This document shows positions 43,811 to 51,878 of a stretch of DNA of 64,000 bases, in pieces. Where the stretch lies: NCBI RefSeq assembly GCF_014384885.1, contig NZ_JACRST010000001.1, forward strand, positions 62,001 through 126,000, given 5' to 3'. Positions within the stretch are counted from its first letter, which is position 1, and each line of letters opens with the position of its first letter. This DNA is from Ligaoa zhengdingensis. GTDB taxonomy: Bacteria > Bacillota > Clostridia > Oscillospirales > Ruminococcaceae. The position numbers and the translations under genes are program-made. The notes below the pieces were generated by a model, which was not told the DNA's origin, searched no databases, and saw nothing but the letters and a program-made list of their open reading frames with translations.

Positions 43811-44561
43811 TGTTGTCCGCCTCCTTGTCTTTGTCCTTGTAGACACCGAGAGGATAATACGGGATCATATTGTCGCGCAGCCACTGGAGCGCCTCCACCG
43901 GGGTGAGGCCCCAGTTGGTCGGGCAGGAGGACAGCACTTCCACAATTGAAAATCCTTTGCCATCAATCTGGTTCTGAAACGCCTTTTTAATCGCCGCCTT
44001 CGCCTTGCGGATGTTCGGCACGCAATCCACCGAGACGCGCTCAGCGTAGTAGGTGCCGTCCAGGGTGGAAAGCATCTCGCAGACACGGATCGGATAGCCG
44101 GCCAGCTTGACGTCGCGGCCGTAAGGGGTGGTCTGCGTCACCTGACCGGGCAACGTGGTAGGCGCCATCTGGCCGCCGGTCATGCCATAGATGCAGTTGT
44201 TGACAAAGATTATGGTGATATTCTCACCGCGGGTGGCCGCATGGACGGTCTCTGCGGTGCCGATGGCGGCCAGATCGCCGTCGCCCTGATAGGTGAAGAT
44301 CACCCGATCAGGCAGGCTGCGTTTCAAGCCGGTGGCAACCGCAGGCGCTCTGCCGTGGGCCGCTTCAAGCATATCACAGCGGAAATAGTCGTAAGCCATG
44401 ACCGCGCAGCCGACCGGGGCGACGCCAACCGTCTTTCCCTCGCAACCGAGCTCGTCAATCGCTTCAGCCACCAATTTATGAATGATACCGTGGGTACAGC
44501 CGGGGCAATAGTGCAGCACGGCATCGGTGAGTGCATGGGGTTTTTCATAGACCACTGCCAT
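43803..44561 (-). CDS. korB: 2-oxoacid:ferredoxin oxidoreductase, beta subunit
   Basis: The 252-residue thiamine-diphosphate-binding subunit has CPGCTHG (cluster/cofactor region) near the start and the GDGD-to-NN motif (YQGDGDLAAIGTAE to FVNNCIYGMTGGQ). It overlaps the alpha-subunit stop by one base. It forms the catalytic core with alpha. Confidence 0.93.
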   Translation of the reverse strand: MAVVYEKPHALTDAVLHYCPGCTHGIIHKLVAEAIDELGCEGKTVGVAPVGCAVMAYDYFRCDMLEAAHGRAPAVATGLKRSLPDRVIFTYQGDGDLAAIGTAETVHAATRGENITIIFVNNCIYGMTGGQMAPTTLPGQVTQTTPYGRDVKLAGYPIRVCEMLSTLDGTYYAERVSVDCVPNIRKAKAAIKKAFQNQIDGKGFSIVEVLSSCPTNWGLTPVEALQWLRDNMIPYYPLGVYKDKDKEADNNG

Positions 44562-45622
44562 TATTTCGCACCTCCCGCGATTTTCTTGATCTGTTCCAGT
44601 ACCTCAGCCGGAGTGGGGATGATACCGCCGGTACGGCCGTAGAACTCAACCGGCACCTTGCCGTTGACCGCCAGGCGGACATCTTCCACCATCTGGCCCA
44701 GGCTCATCTCCACGCACAGCATCCTGCTGGCGGTTTCGGCGGCTTTTGCCACCGCTTTGGCCGGGAACGGCCACACGGTGATCGGACGCACCATGCCTGC
44801 CTTGATCCCCTGTTCGCGCGCAGCCTTGACTGCGGCGCGGACGATACGGGAAGTCGCGCCATAGGCAACTACGATAATATCAGCATCCTCGGTGAGGTAC
44901 TCCTCCACACGCGCCTCTTTTTCCTTGATGATCTCATAACGCGCAAAGCGTTCGCGGTTGGTCCGCTCCAGCTCATCAGGCTTGAGGTAGAGGGAATTGA
45001 TGATATTGTGCTCGCGTTTTCCCTGATGGCCGTTGGCTGCCCAGGGTTTTTCATGCTCGACAACCTCTTTTTCCGGGAAAACGACGGGCTCCATCATTTG
45101 GCCCAACATGCCGTCCGCCAAAATCATCGCGGGCATACGATAGGTCTCCGCGAGATCAAATGCATCAAATACGAGGTCCACCATCTCCTGAATGGTGGAG
45201 GGAGCGAACACCAGTATATGGCCGTCGCCGTGACCGGGCGCTTTGGTCGCCTGCCAGTAATCCGACTGGGAGGGTTGAATGCCGCCCAAGCCGGGGCCGC
45301 CGCGCATCACATTGATGATCAGACAGGGCAGATCGCTGCCGATCAGATAGGAAATCCCCTCTGTTTTCAGGGAGATACCCGGCGAGGACGAGGATGTCAT
45401 AGCGCGCACACCGGCGGAAGCCGCACCGTAAACCATATTGATCGCACTGATTTCCGATTCCGCCTGCATATATGTACCGCCAATTTTGGGGAGACGCTTC
45501 GCCATATATGCCGCGACTTCGGTCTGCGGGGTGATCGGGTATCCGAAAAAGCGCTTGCATCCACAGCGGATGGCAGCTTCCGCGAGGGCTTCGTTGCCCT
45601 TCATCAAAACTTTTTCAGCCAT
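44561..45622 (-). CDS. korA: 2-oxoacid:ferredoxin oxidoreductase, alpha subunit (KorA/VorB type)
   Basis: The 353-residue alpha subunit has the family start (KGNEALAEAAIRCGCKRFFGYPITPQTE), the pyrimidine-binding domain and the C-terminal transketolase-like domain (GMVRPITVWPFP). Close relatives are named both KorA and VorB (3-methyl-2-oxobutanoate). In anaerobes it may run in either direction for amino-acid catabolism or biosynthesis. Confidence 0.9.
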   Translation of the reverse strand: MAEKVLMKGNEALAEAAIRCGCKRFFGYPITPQTEVAAYMAKRLPKIGGTYMQAESEISAINMVYGAASAGVRAMTSSSSPGISLKTEGISYLIGSDLPCLIINVMRGGPGLGGIQPSQSDYWQATKAPGHGDGHILVFAPSTIQEMVDLVFDAFDLAETYRMPAMILADGMLGQMMEPVVFPEKEVVEHEKPWAANGHQGKREHNIINSLYLKPDELERTNRERFARYEIIKEKEARVEEYLTEDADIIVVAYGATSRIVRAAVKAAREQGIKAGMVRPITVWPFPAKAVAKAAETASRMLCVEMSLGQMVEDVRLAVNGKVPVEFYGRTGGIIPTPAEVLEQIKKIAGGAK

Positions 45623-45640
45623 TTCTGCACAACCTTCTTT

Positions 45641-45847
45641 CTACTTTTCTACTTTAATCGCGCTGTCTGGGCAGATGATTGCGCACATCGCACAAGCAAT
45701 ACAATTTGCGGGATCGAATACCCGCGCCGGATGATAACCCTTCGGGTTTAGTCTGCCTTTATCCAGTTCAATAATTTTTTTGGGGCAGGTACTGACACAC
45801 AGCCCGCATCCCTTACAGATAACCTCGCTGATGGTTACCTTTGCCAT
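45641..45847 (-). CDS. korD: 4Fe-4S ferredoxin subunit of the 2-oxoacid oxidoreductase
   Basis: The 68-residue protein has two CxxCxxCxxxCP clusters (CKGCGLCVSTCP and CIACAMCAIICP), binding two 4Fe-4S centres. It is the delta subunit handing electrons to ferredoxin. ATG at 45847 follows GGAGGTG. Confidence 0.95.
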   Translation of the reverse strand: MAKVTISEVICKGCGLCVSTCPKKIIELDKGRLNPKGYHPARVFDPANCIACAMCAIICPDSAIKVEK

Positions 45848-45866
45848 AAGAACACCTCCACTTTCA

Positions 45867-46568
45867 TTATAGCTCAACTTTTGTCTTCTCTTCCCAAGGG
45901 GGGTTGACAAAAATCTCCACCGGATAGCCATTGGACACCAGACCCGCTGCTTCCAGTTGCTTGCCCAGGCGTCTGTCGTAAGCGGTCGCAACCAATGGAA
46001 GATTGAGCCTCTGGGCGACCTCCTCTGCATACGCTATGGAAGAGATTATAGTATCAGATGTTGTCTGATAAGATACATTGGAGTTATTGACCACACCAGT
46101 AGCTTTCAGCCGGGAGGTGAATTCGATCTCGCGCAGAATCTCCGCAGCTTCTTCGGGTGTGCGGGTGAGATAACGGCAACGGTTGATCACGTAGAAATAG
46201 GCATAATCGCCGTCCTCCAAAATCTGTTGTGCATATCGGCCCAACGCGGCCGCCCCAGCGTCATCCCCGCCGACATCTATCACCGCAGTGCGGTCTTTTT
46301 GCTCCAGCACGGATGCGACCTCCGGGCCGATCGCTGGGATGTCCAGATTGGTATTGGCGTACATCGGGTTGATGGTATGGATTCCGTTCGACTCGAGGGC
46401 TTCGGTGAAGTCCGCCGAACGAAAATAAGGATTGACAATATCCAGATCAACCAAAGTGACGTCTTTCCCCTGGCGCTTCAAGTCGAGCACAAGGTTTACG
46501 GCCAGATTGGTTTTGCCACTGCCATAGTGGCCGCAGATGATATTGAGGCGTTTACAATATTGAATCAC
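45867..46568 (-). CDS. P-loop ATPase leading the 2-oxoacid oxidoreductase operon
   Basis: The 233-residue protein has a Walker A GHYGSGKTNLA (about 10-20), a switch/DxxxP-like segment LVDLDIVNPYFRSADF and Walker B-like VIDVGGDDAGA, placing it with SIMIBI (MinD/CooC/ParA-like) NTPases. The start is probably GTG at 46568, after AAAGGTG; GTG at 46580 overlaps that site. It lies 19 bp before korD and is co-transcribed with korDABC. A role in cofactor or cluster insertion is suggested only by context. I do not know a function. Confidence 0.72.
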   Translation of the reverse strand: MIQYCKRLNIICGHYGSGKTNLAVNLVLDLKRQGKDVTLVDLDIVNPYFRSADFTEALESNGIHTINPMYANTNLDIPAIGPEVASVLEQKDRTAVIDVGGDDAGAAALGRYAQQILEDGDYAYFYVINRCRYLTRTPEEAAEILREIEFTSRLKATGVVNNSNVSYQTTSDTIISSIAYAEEVAQRLNLPLVATAYDRRLGKQLEAAGLVSNGYPVEIFVNPPWEEKTKVEL

Positions 46569-46590
46569 AGGGAATAACACCTTTCTCACG

Positions 46591-46611
46591 AGCCGGTTGT
46601 CCGGCTTTTTT
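46591..46611 (+). terminator. Hairpin with T run opposing the P-loop/kor operon
   Basis: AGCCGG-TTGT-CCGGCT followed by TTTTT has terminator form on the + strand, where no gene lies. It could stop antisense transcripts. On the - strand it is a leader hairpin just before the ribosome site. Confidence 0.4.
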
Positions 46612-46615
46612 GCAT

Positions 46616-46632
46616 GGTATGCCCGGCATACC
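46616..46632. promoter_or_regulatory. Perfect palindrome in the leader of the P-loop/kor operon
   Basis: GGTATGCC-C-GGCATACC is a perfect 8-bp inverted repeat with one central base, about 85-100 bp downstream of the promoter and 48 bp before the start codon. It looks like an operator for a dimeric regulator; the regulator is unknown. Confidence 0.5.
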
Positions 46633-46716
46633 GTATATTGTAGAAACAAGGGGACTTACGATGTAACTATCATGTACTTTTTATCCGTTTCATCCTGTTA
46701 AAATCCCCTATCGAAT

Positions 46717-46746
46717 ATTGTACTATAGAACCGTCTTATGTTTCAA
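46717..46746 (-). promoter_or_regulatory. Promoter of the P-loop/kor operon
   Basis: On the - strand TTGAAA (46741-46746) and TACAAT (46717-46722) are 18 bp apart. The 385-bp gap between this operon and spo0A otherwise holds the spo0A terminator and no gene. Confidence 0.55.
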
Positions 46747-46900
46747 GCACGCGTTTTTTGGTAAATCCAGATTAACCTTTATTATAGCATCTTTTAGCGC
46801 TTCACACAACGAAAGCAGACGAAAAATAAGTGATAAGAATTCAATCACGAAAAAATTTAAAACTGTATTGATTGCACATTTTTTCACAAACCCTGTTTTT

Positions 46901-46941
46901 TCAAAAAAAGCGGGATTGCAAACTAATTGCAATCCCGCTTT
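46901..46941 (-). terminator. Terminator of spo0A
   Basis: A perfect 15-bp stem (46907-46921 with 46927-46941), five-base loop, followed on the - strand by seven T. Confidence 0.92.
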
Positions 46942-46953
46942 AGATATTTATTT

Positions 46954-47766
46954 TCAGCGAACAGCACCGGCTGCTTCCGAATCGTTTTTCATGCCTTTGA
47001 GGCGCAAAGTGAGCTTATCCGAAATCAAAGCGATGAACTCGCTGTTGGTCGGTTTTCCGCGCTGATTGTGAATGGTATAGCCGAAATAGCTGTTAAGGGT
47101 ATCCACATCACCGCGGTCCCACGCGACCTCAATCGCATGGCGAATAGCGCGCTCGACACGGGAGGATGTTGTATTAAACCGCTTCGCAACGGTTGGATAA
47201 AGCTGCTTGGTCACCGAATTGATGATATCGTGATCCTCGATACAGAGCATGATCGATTCCCGAAGATAATGATAACCCTTGATGTGGGCCGGAACGCCGA
47301 TCTGATGGATGATCTCGGTCACCATCATCTCGATATCCGGTTCGGATTTCACAAACGGAAGCACTGGTGCGTTTCCAGAGGCGCCTTGGCGGCGCGCCCC
47401 TGTGATTTGAATCATCCGCTCCGCGAGCACTTCTATGTCAAACGGCTTGAGGAAGAAATAAGATGCGCCGGAATCCATGACCTCTTTTTGCAGGGTGGGA
47501 TTGTCAAAAGTTGACATCACCATAAACAGGGGCTTTGCCACTCCGTTGGCTTTGACCTGTTTCATGACAGAAATTGCATCGAAATACGGCATAAAAATGT
47601 CGCATAGGACAACATCAGGCTTGATCTCCTCAATCTTTTCTAACAGTGCGGCTCCATCCTTCTCAAGGACACAAGTTTCAAATCCGTAGGTTTTCAGTAA
47701 GTTGGAACAGGGCACCGAAAAATCTTTGTTGTCATCCGCAATAATTACTTTAAGCCTGCTTTCCAT
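46954..47766 (-). CDS. spo0A: Sporulation master regulator Spo0A
   Basis: The 270-residue response regulator has a receiver domain (1-125; acidic DD at 11-12, phospho-Asp in VVLCDIFMPYFD, Lys in FLKPFD) and the Spo0A DNA-binding domain (about 150-262; SSRVERAIRHAIEVAWDRG, GKPTNSEFIALISDKL). Phosphorylated Spo0A starts sporulation. It follows spoIVB, the conserved order in spore formers. The extra residues after the helix-turn-helix (SEAAGAVR) are short. Confidence 0.98.
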   Translation of the reverse strand: MESRLKVIIADDNKDFSVPCSNLLKTYGFETCVLEKDGAALLEKIEEIKPDVVLCDIFMPYFDAISVMKQVKANGVAKPLFMVMSTFDNPTLQKEVMDSGASYFFLKPFDIEVLAERMIQITGARRQGASGNAPVLPFVKSEPDIEMMVTEIIHQIGVPAHIKGYHYLRESIMLCIEDHDIINSVTKQLYPTVAKRFNTTSSRVERAIRHAIEVAWDRGDVDTLNSYFGYTIHNQRGKPTNSEFIALISDKLTLRLKGMKNDSEAAGAVR

Positions 47767-47865
47767 AATAAACCTCCAAAAATTCTCTGTTATTTCCGTC
47801 CCCTACAGATTACCATAAATTACCAAATTTGGCAACATATTTTTCAAAATTTCTTATCATCATTA

Positions 47866-47894
47866 TTTATAACATTCACATAAAAATTTGTCAA
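47866..47894 (-). promoter_or_regulatory. Promoter of spo0A
   Basis: On the - strand TTGACA (47889-47894) and TATAAA (47866-47871) are 17 bp apart, directly after the spoIVB stop and about 100 bp before spo0A. Confidence 0.65.
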
Positions 47895-47897
47895 ATA

Positions 47898-49130
47898 TCA
47901 CGATGCGGCGGACATGGCATTTTCAACATTGTCGATGGAATAGTACATATTTTCTGCAAATATGCCGAATCCGCGTGTCGGATCATTGACAAACACATGC
48001 GTTACAGCACCAATCAGCTTGCCATCCTGCAATATCGGGCTGCCGCTCATTCCCTGTACGATACCGCCGGTTTTTGCCAAAAGTTCGGGGTCTGTGATGC
48101 GGATTACCATATTTTTTGTCGGGTTGTTATCGCCAAAATTCACCTTTTCAATTAAGATGTCATACTCCTGCGGCGTGCTTCCATTCAATGTGGTCAATAT
48201 GGTGGCTGGAGCGGCCTTAACTTCCTGACGGAAGGCAATGGGCATCAGCACGGGGGGCGTAATCTTGTTATTGAGTGTGCCATAAATACCTGTTTCCGTA
48301 TTCAAATACAGGTTACCCATCTTTCCGTTTTGATAAAAGTTTCCCTGTAGTTCGCCAGGTGCGCCGCATTCCCCTTTGATACAGCCGGTAATGGTCACCT
48401 GTACCGCTTCGCCGCTCATCAACGGCAGGATTTCGCCAGTGTCCACATCGCATACAGCGTGACCCAATCCGCCAAAAACGCCCGACACAGGGTCATAGAA
48501 GGTCATGGTGCCAATTCCCGCAGAGGAGTCGCGCACCCACATGCCGGCCTTGTAGCCGCCGTCCACGGTGCTTTTGCAGGGGGTTAGGGTCACTGTCATC
48601 GGTTCATTTTTTCGCTTGAGGCTGATCTTGAGCGGTTTTCCTCCGCTCGCCTCTACTATTTCGCCAACTTGCTCATTAGAGTAGACCTCTTTTCCATCGA
48701 TACGCATCACCACATCACCAATTTTTATACCGGCATTTCGCGCCGGATTGACGCTCCCAGATTCGGTGTCCATATCGCTGAGTCCGACAACCATAACCCC
48801 TTCTGTAAACATTTTAATGCCAAACGGGTTACCACAGGCAGCCACCATCTGTTTTTCTACAACCTCGACTGTCACCTGCTTGAGGGGAACCACGCCAAAA
48901 AGTTTGAGCTGCGCCTGATAGATATTACCTGATTGCGTTAACACCTGTCGGGAAGACTTCGTCTGCTCTACAGTTGCAGTAATCTCAGCCTTGGCCGGGA
49001 TGGAGAAGATTCCACCCTCAGACACCATATACTTATCGGGCAGATTGCTGTTCATATAAAATAGAAAACCCAACAACAGGGCGGCGCAGCACGCCAAAAT
49101 GCCTGTTGCGGCGTGAATTACCTTTCTCAT
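47898..49130 (-). CDS. spoIVB: SpoIVB signalling serine protease
   Basis: The 410-residue protein has an N-terminal membrane helix (about 7-27), a PDZ domain (about 105-185; DTESGSVNPARNAGIKIGDVVMR region) and a peptidase S55 domain with the His region FGGLGHAVCD and the Ser region GMSGSPILQDGKLIGAVTH. SpoIVB is secreted from the forespore to trigger sigma-K processing. It is upstream of spo0A as expected. Confidence 0.96.
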   Translation of the reverse strand: MRKVIHAATGILACCAALLLGFLFYMNSNLPDKYMVSEGGIFSIPAKAEITATVEQTKSSRQVLTQSGNIYQAQLKLFGVVPLKQVTVEVVEKQMVAACGNPFGIKMFTEGVMVVGLSDMDTESGSVNPARNAGIKIGDVVMRIDGKEVYSNEQVGEIVEASGGKPLKISLKRKNEPMTVTLTPCKSTVDGGYKAGMWVRDSSAGIGTMTFYDPVSGVFGGLGHAVCDVDTGEILPLMSGEAVQVTITGCIKGECGAPGELQGNFYQNGKMGNLYLNTETGIYGTLNNKITPPVLMPIAFRQEVKAAPATILTTLNGSTPQEYDILIEKVNFGDNNPTKNMVIRITDPELLAKTGGIVQGMSGSPILQDGKLIGAVTHVFVNDPTRGFGIFAENMYYSIDNVENAMSAAS

Positions 49131-49159
49131 TTCATTTCATCCTCACATCGTTAAAAGTA

Positions 49160-49172
49160 TGGTTCGACAAAA
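49160..49172 (-). promoter_or_regulatory. Spo0A-box-like site upstream of spoIVB
   Basis: On the - strand TTTTGTCGAAC contains the 0A-box core TGTCGAA, about 35 bp before the spoIVB start. A CATACT lies next to it, resembling a forespore-sigma -10, but no matching -35 was found. Confidence 0.4.
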
Positions 49173-49255
49173 CTATTCTTAACGAGGCTCAGATTTTTAT
49201 GAAAGGCAAAAAGTAATCAAATTGGTTAGCAATTTTGAAAAACGAAAATGTTTCT

Positions 49256-49284
49256 TTGACAGGGCGGTGCTAGCAAGTTAAAAT
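49256..49284 (+). promoter_or_regulatory. Promoter of the SLOG-like gene
   Basis: Perfect TTGACA (49256-49261), 17-bp spacer, TAAAAT (49279-49284), 35 bp before the start codon. Confidence 0.75.
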
Positions 49285-49318
49285 GAATTTGATTTCATCT
49301 TTCTGAGGAGGGAATTGG

Positions 49319-49663
49319 ATGAGAGTCGCAGTGATTGGGTCCCGCGATATCTGTGGATTGACCCCTGACTTTATTATACCATATCTTCCGAAAAATACCA
49401 CACAATTGATCAGCGGAGGAGCGAAAGGCGTCGATTTTTTAGCACAAAAGGTCGCAGAAGCGCGATCTTTGCCCCTACTGTGTTTGCGCCCGAACTACAA
49501 TCGGTACGGACGGCGCGCACCAATTTTACGCAATTATGAAATCTGCCGCCATGCGGAATTGGTGCTTGCGTTCTGGAACATGAACTCCCCGGGAACGCGT
49601 TCCGCCATTCTATATTGCATCCGCCACGGGATCCCGGTGCGGGTGATCCCAGTCGAAAAATGA
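49319..49663 (+). CDS. SLOG-superfamily (DUF2493-like) nucleotide-binding protein
   Basis: The 114-residue single-domain protein begins with a Rossmann-like strand and loop (MRVAVIGSRD) and has ISGGAKGVDFLAQKVAE and PILRNYEIC, the pattern of SLOG/DprA-like and DUF2493 proteins that may bind nucleotides or ADP-ribose derivatives. GAGGAGGG precedes the ATG. It stands alone with its own promoter. Function unknown. Confidence 0.75.
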   Translation: MRVAVIGSRDICGLTPDFIIPYLPKNTTQLISGGAKGVDFLAQKVAEARSLPLLCLRPNYNRYGRRAPILRNYEICRHAELVLAFWNMNSPGTRSAILYCIRHGIPVRVIPVEK

Positions 49664-49790
49664 TGAATTGCCTCCTTAAAAATGTACAAAAGCGGAAATA
49701 ATCGTCTTAAAAAATTACCAAAAAAGCAAGATAAGTGTAAGAATGCTGTTCAACTGCTGTGCTAAACTGAAGGAAAAGGAAGGTGCTCCT

Positions 49791-51110
49791 ATGCCGCAGA
49801 TCTTTGAGGAACCAGTCGGCAACTTTAATCTCAAACTTGCGACCGAATGCGCCGACGCCTTTTGTGCCTCCACCGGAATTGGTTGTGCAGTATCCGATTT
49901 ATCGGGCAATGTTTTACATAATGTCGGCTACAGTTGTGCCCAATGTGGAATCTGTTCCGTTATCAAGGAAGGACGGGACCCCAAGCTGGCCTGCCGGGAT
50001 GCACACCTCTACGGTATGATGCAAGCCGAGCGGTTCGGTGGAAAGTACATCTATTACTGTCCGATGGGCCTCACCTGCTTTGTGTCGCCGATTCTCAGCG
50101 AAAATGAAGGGGTGGCATTGGTCACGGCCGGTCCGTTGCTGATGGTGGAAGTGGACGACTACATCAATTTTGACCTGATGGGAAAGTTTGACCTCTCCCC
50201 TGTTCAGACAAAACAAATATTGGAGGTCGTCCAACAGATTCCATATGTCAGCCCGGAACGGGTCACCCGGATGTCCGATCTGCTCTTTTTCTCAGTGGGA
50301 TTTCTCAACAATGTGGCAGCCTGCAACCAGATGCTGCAAACGCAAAACTCCGATGCGATCCAAGGTCAGATCGGAGAATTCATCCATCAGCTCAAGTTGG
50401 AAAACCAGGACGCCATTCCCCCTTACCCCTTAAAGAAGGAAAATGAGTTGATGCAGGCGATCGCAGATTCCGATCAGACAAATGCACAGAGGTTGCTCAA
50501 CGAGTTACTCGGGCACATTTTCTTTTCCTCTGGCGGCGATTTTCGGATCATTAAAACGCGCGTCTACGAGTTGATCGTACTGCTTTCCCGCGCTGCCATA
50601 GAAGGCGGAGCTGAAACTACCCATGTTTTGCGGCTCAATCACCGTTATATGGGGCAGATTGAGCAGATCAGATCGGTGGATGAGCTCTGCTATTGGTTGT
50701 CAGGCGTGATGAACAGCTATACTGATCTTGTCTTTAAGTTTATTGATGTCAAACACGTGGATGTGATCCGCAAGGCGGCCGAATATATTCGAAAAAACTA
50801 TGCAGCCAAAATTACGTTGGAGGAGGTCGCCTCCTATGTCTACCTCTCTCCTTCCTATTTCAGCAAGGTTTTTAAAGAGGAAATGGACTGCAATTTTAAC
50901 ACCTATTTGAATCGGATTCGCATCGAAAAGAGCAAAAAAATGCTGCTTTCCGATAAAATTAAAATGGTAGACATCTCTGGCTTGGTCGGTTTTGAAGATC
51001 AGAGCTATTTTTCCAAGGTCTTTAAAAAGCTGACCGGAGTCACACCGGGCAAATATCGCGAGTCGCGCGGGCGTATCAGTCCGCTGAATCAAAACAAAGA
51101 GAAAATTTAG
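49791..51110 (+). CDS. PocR-domain AraC-family regulator
   Basis: The 439-residue protein has an N-terminal PocR ligand-binding domain (about 5-170; cysteines in CAQCGIC, AHLYGMMQAERFGGKYIYYCP), a middle helical region and a C-terminal AraC double helix-turn-helix (about 330-425; YLSPSYFSKVFKEEM, GFEDQSYFSKVFKKLTGVTP). ATG at 49791 follows AAGGAAGGTG. PocR domains sense small alcohols or related metabolites such as propanediol. The corrinoid-protein gene 20 bp downstream is the probable target. Confidence 0.88.
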   Translation: MPQIFEEPVGNFNLKLATECADAFCASTGIGCAVSDLSGNVLHNVGYSCAQCGICSVIKEGRDPKLACRDAHLYGMMQAERFGGKYIYYCPMGLTCFVSPILSENEGVALVTAGPLLMVEVDDYINFDLMGKFDLSPVQTKQILEVVQQIPYVSPERVTRMSDLLFFSVGFLNNVAACNQMLQTQNSDAIQGQIGEFIHQLKLENQDAIPPYPLKKENELMQAIADSDQTNAQRLLNELLGHIFFSSGGDFRIIKTRVYELIVLLSRAAIEGGAETTHVLRLNHRYMGQIEQIRSVDELCYWLSGVMNSYTDLVFKFIDVKHVDVIRKAAEYIRKNYAAKITLEEVASYVYLSPSYFSKVFKEEMDCNFNTYLNRIRIEKSKKMLLSDKIKMVDISGLVGFEDQSYFSKVFKKLTGVTPGKYRESRGRISPLNQNKEKI

Positions 51111-51129
51111 AAAAAGGGAGTCAGTCTAT

Positions 51130-51765
51130 ATGAGTATTTTAACCGAAATCTCTGAGAATCTGCAAAGGGGTAAGGCCAAAATCGTCAAACAGCTTGTGGA
51201 GGACGCCATCGCACAGGGCATTTCTGCAAAGGAAATCCTGGAGGACGGCCTGCTGTCCGGCATGGGTATTATCGGCGAAAAGTTTAAAAACAACGAAGTC
51301 TATGTCCCCGAGGTTTTGATCGCAGCGCGCGCTATGAACGCTGGCGCCACCCTGCTGAAGCCCCTGTTGACGGAGGCTGGCGTTGAGGCGAGCGGAAAGG
51401 TGTGCATCGGCACGGTCAAGGGCGACCTGCATGATATCGGCAAAAACTTGGTCAAAATGATGATGGAGGGCAAGGGTCTCGAAGTGATCGATCTCGGCAC
51501 CGATGTCGAGCCCGAAAAATATATCGAGACAGCTATCAACGAAGGATGTACTGTCATCTGTTGCTCTGCACTGCTCACCACGACCATGGGCGTTATGAAG
51601 GACGTTGTGGCCGCGGCTGAAACCGCCGGAGTGCGTGACAAAGTCAAAATCATGGTCGGCGGCGCGCCGGTAACCGACGCATTCTGCCAGCAGATCGGCG
51701 CAGACAGATACACCCCGGACGCTTCCACCGCGGCAGAAGTTGCAGTTGAACTTTGCCGCGCATAA
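51130..51765 (+). CDS. MtaC/MtbC-type corrinoid (cobalamin-binding) protein
   Basis: The 211-residue protein has the N-terminal helical B12-binding cap (about 5-85) and the C-terminal Rossmann domain with the DXHXXG motif (GDLHDIGKNLV, about 99-109). Such proteins carry methyl groups between a substrate-specific methyltransferase and a second methyltransferase, for methanol, methylamines, methoxylated aromatics or betaines. Here no methyltransferase is adjacent; only the PocR-AraC gene is. A terminator follows directly. Confidence 0.9.
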   Translation: MSILTEISENLQRGKAKIVKQLVEDAIAQGISAKEILEDGLLSGMGIIGEKFKNNEVYVPEVLIAARAMNAGATLLKPLLTEAGVEASGKVCIGTVKGDLHDIGKNLVKMMMEGKGLEVIDLGTDVEPEKYIETAINEGCTVICCSALLTTTMGVMKDVVAAAETAGVRDKVKIMVGGAPVTDAFCQQIGADRYTPDASTAAEVAVELCRA

Positions 51766-51785
51766 TCCGAAGCAATAGAATTTTG

Positions 51786-51818
51786 AAAGAGAGGATGCGT
51801 CCCATCCTCTCTTTTTCT
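51786..51818 (+). terminator. Terminator after the corrinoid-protein gene
   Basis: A 10-bp stem (51788-51797 with 51803-51812), five-base loop, then five T. Confidence 0.88.
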
Positions 51819-51826
51819 TTGCAACA

Positions 51827-51863
51827 AGCGCCCCCGCGGACCTTTTGGTTCTGCGGGGGCGCT
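51827..51863 (-). terminator. Hairpin downstream of the large surface-protein gene
   Basis: An 11-bp GC-rich stem (AGCGCCCCCGC, 51827-51837, with GCGGGGGCGCT, 51853-51863). The T tract on the - strand is poor, so termination is likely but not certain. Confidence 0.6.
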
Positions 51864-51878
51864 GTAATTTATGGGGTA

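Noticed and set aside
46718..47065. Open frame of 115 codons on the + strand near spo0A
   Set aside because: Its 3' part is antisense to spo0A and runs through the spo0A terminator; no ribosome site.
49664..49790. Cobalamin riboswitch before the PocR/corrinoid genes
   Set aside because: The 127-bp gap is short and AT-rich with no B12-box-like conserved sequence.
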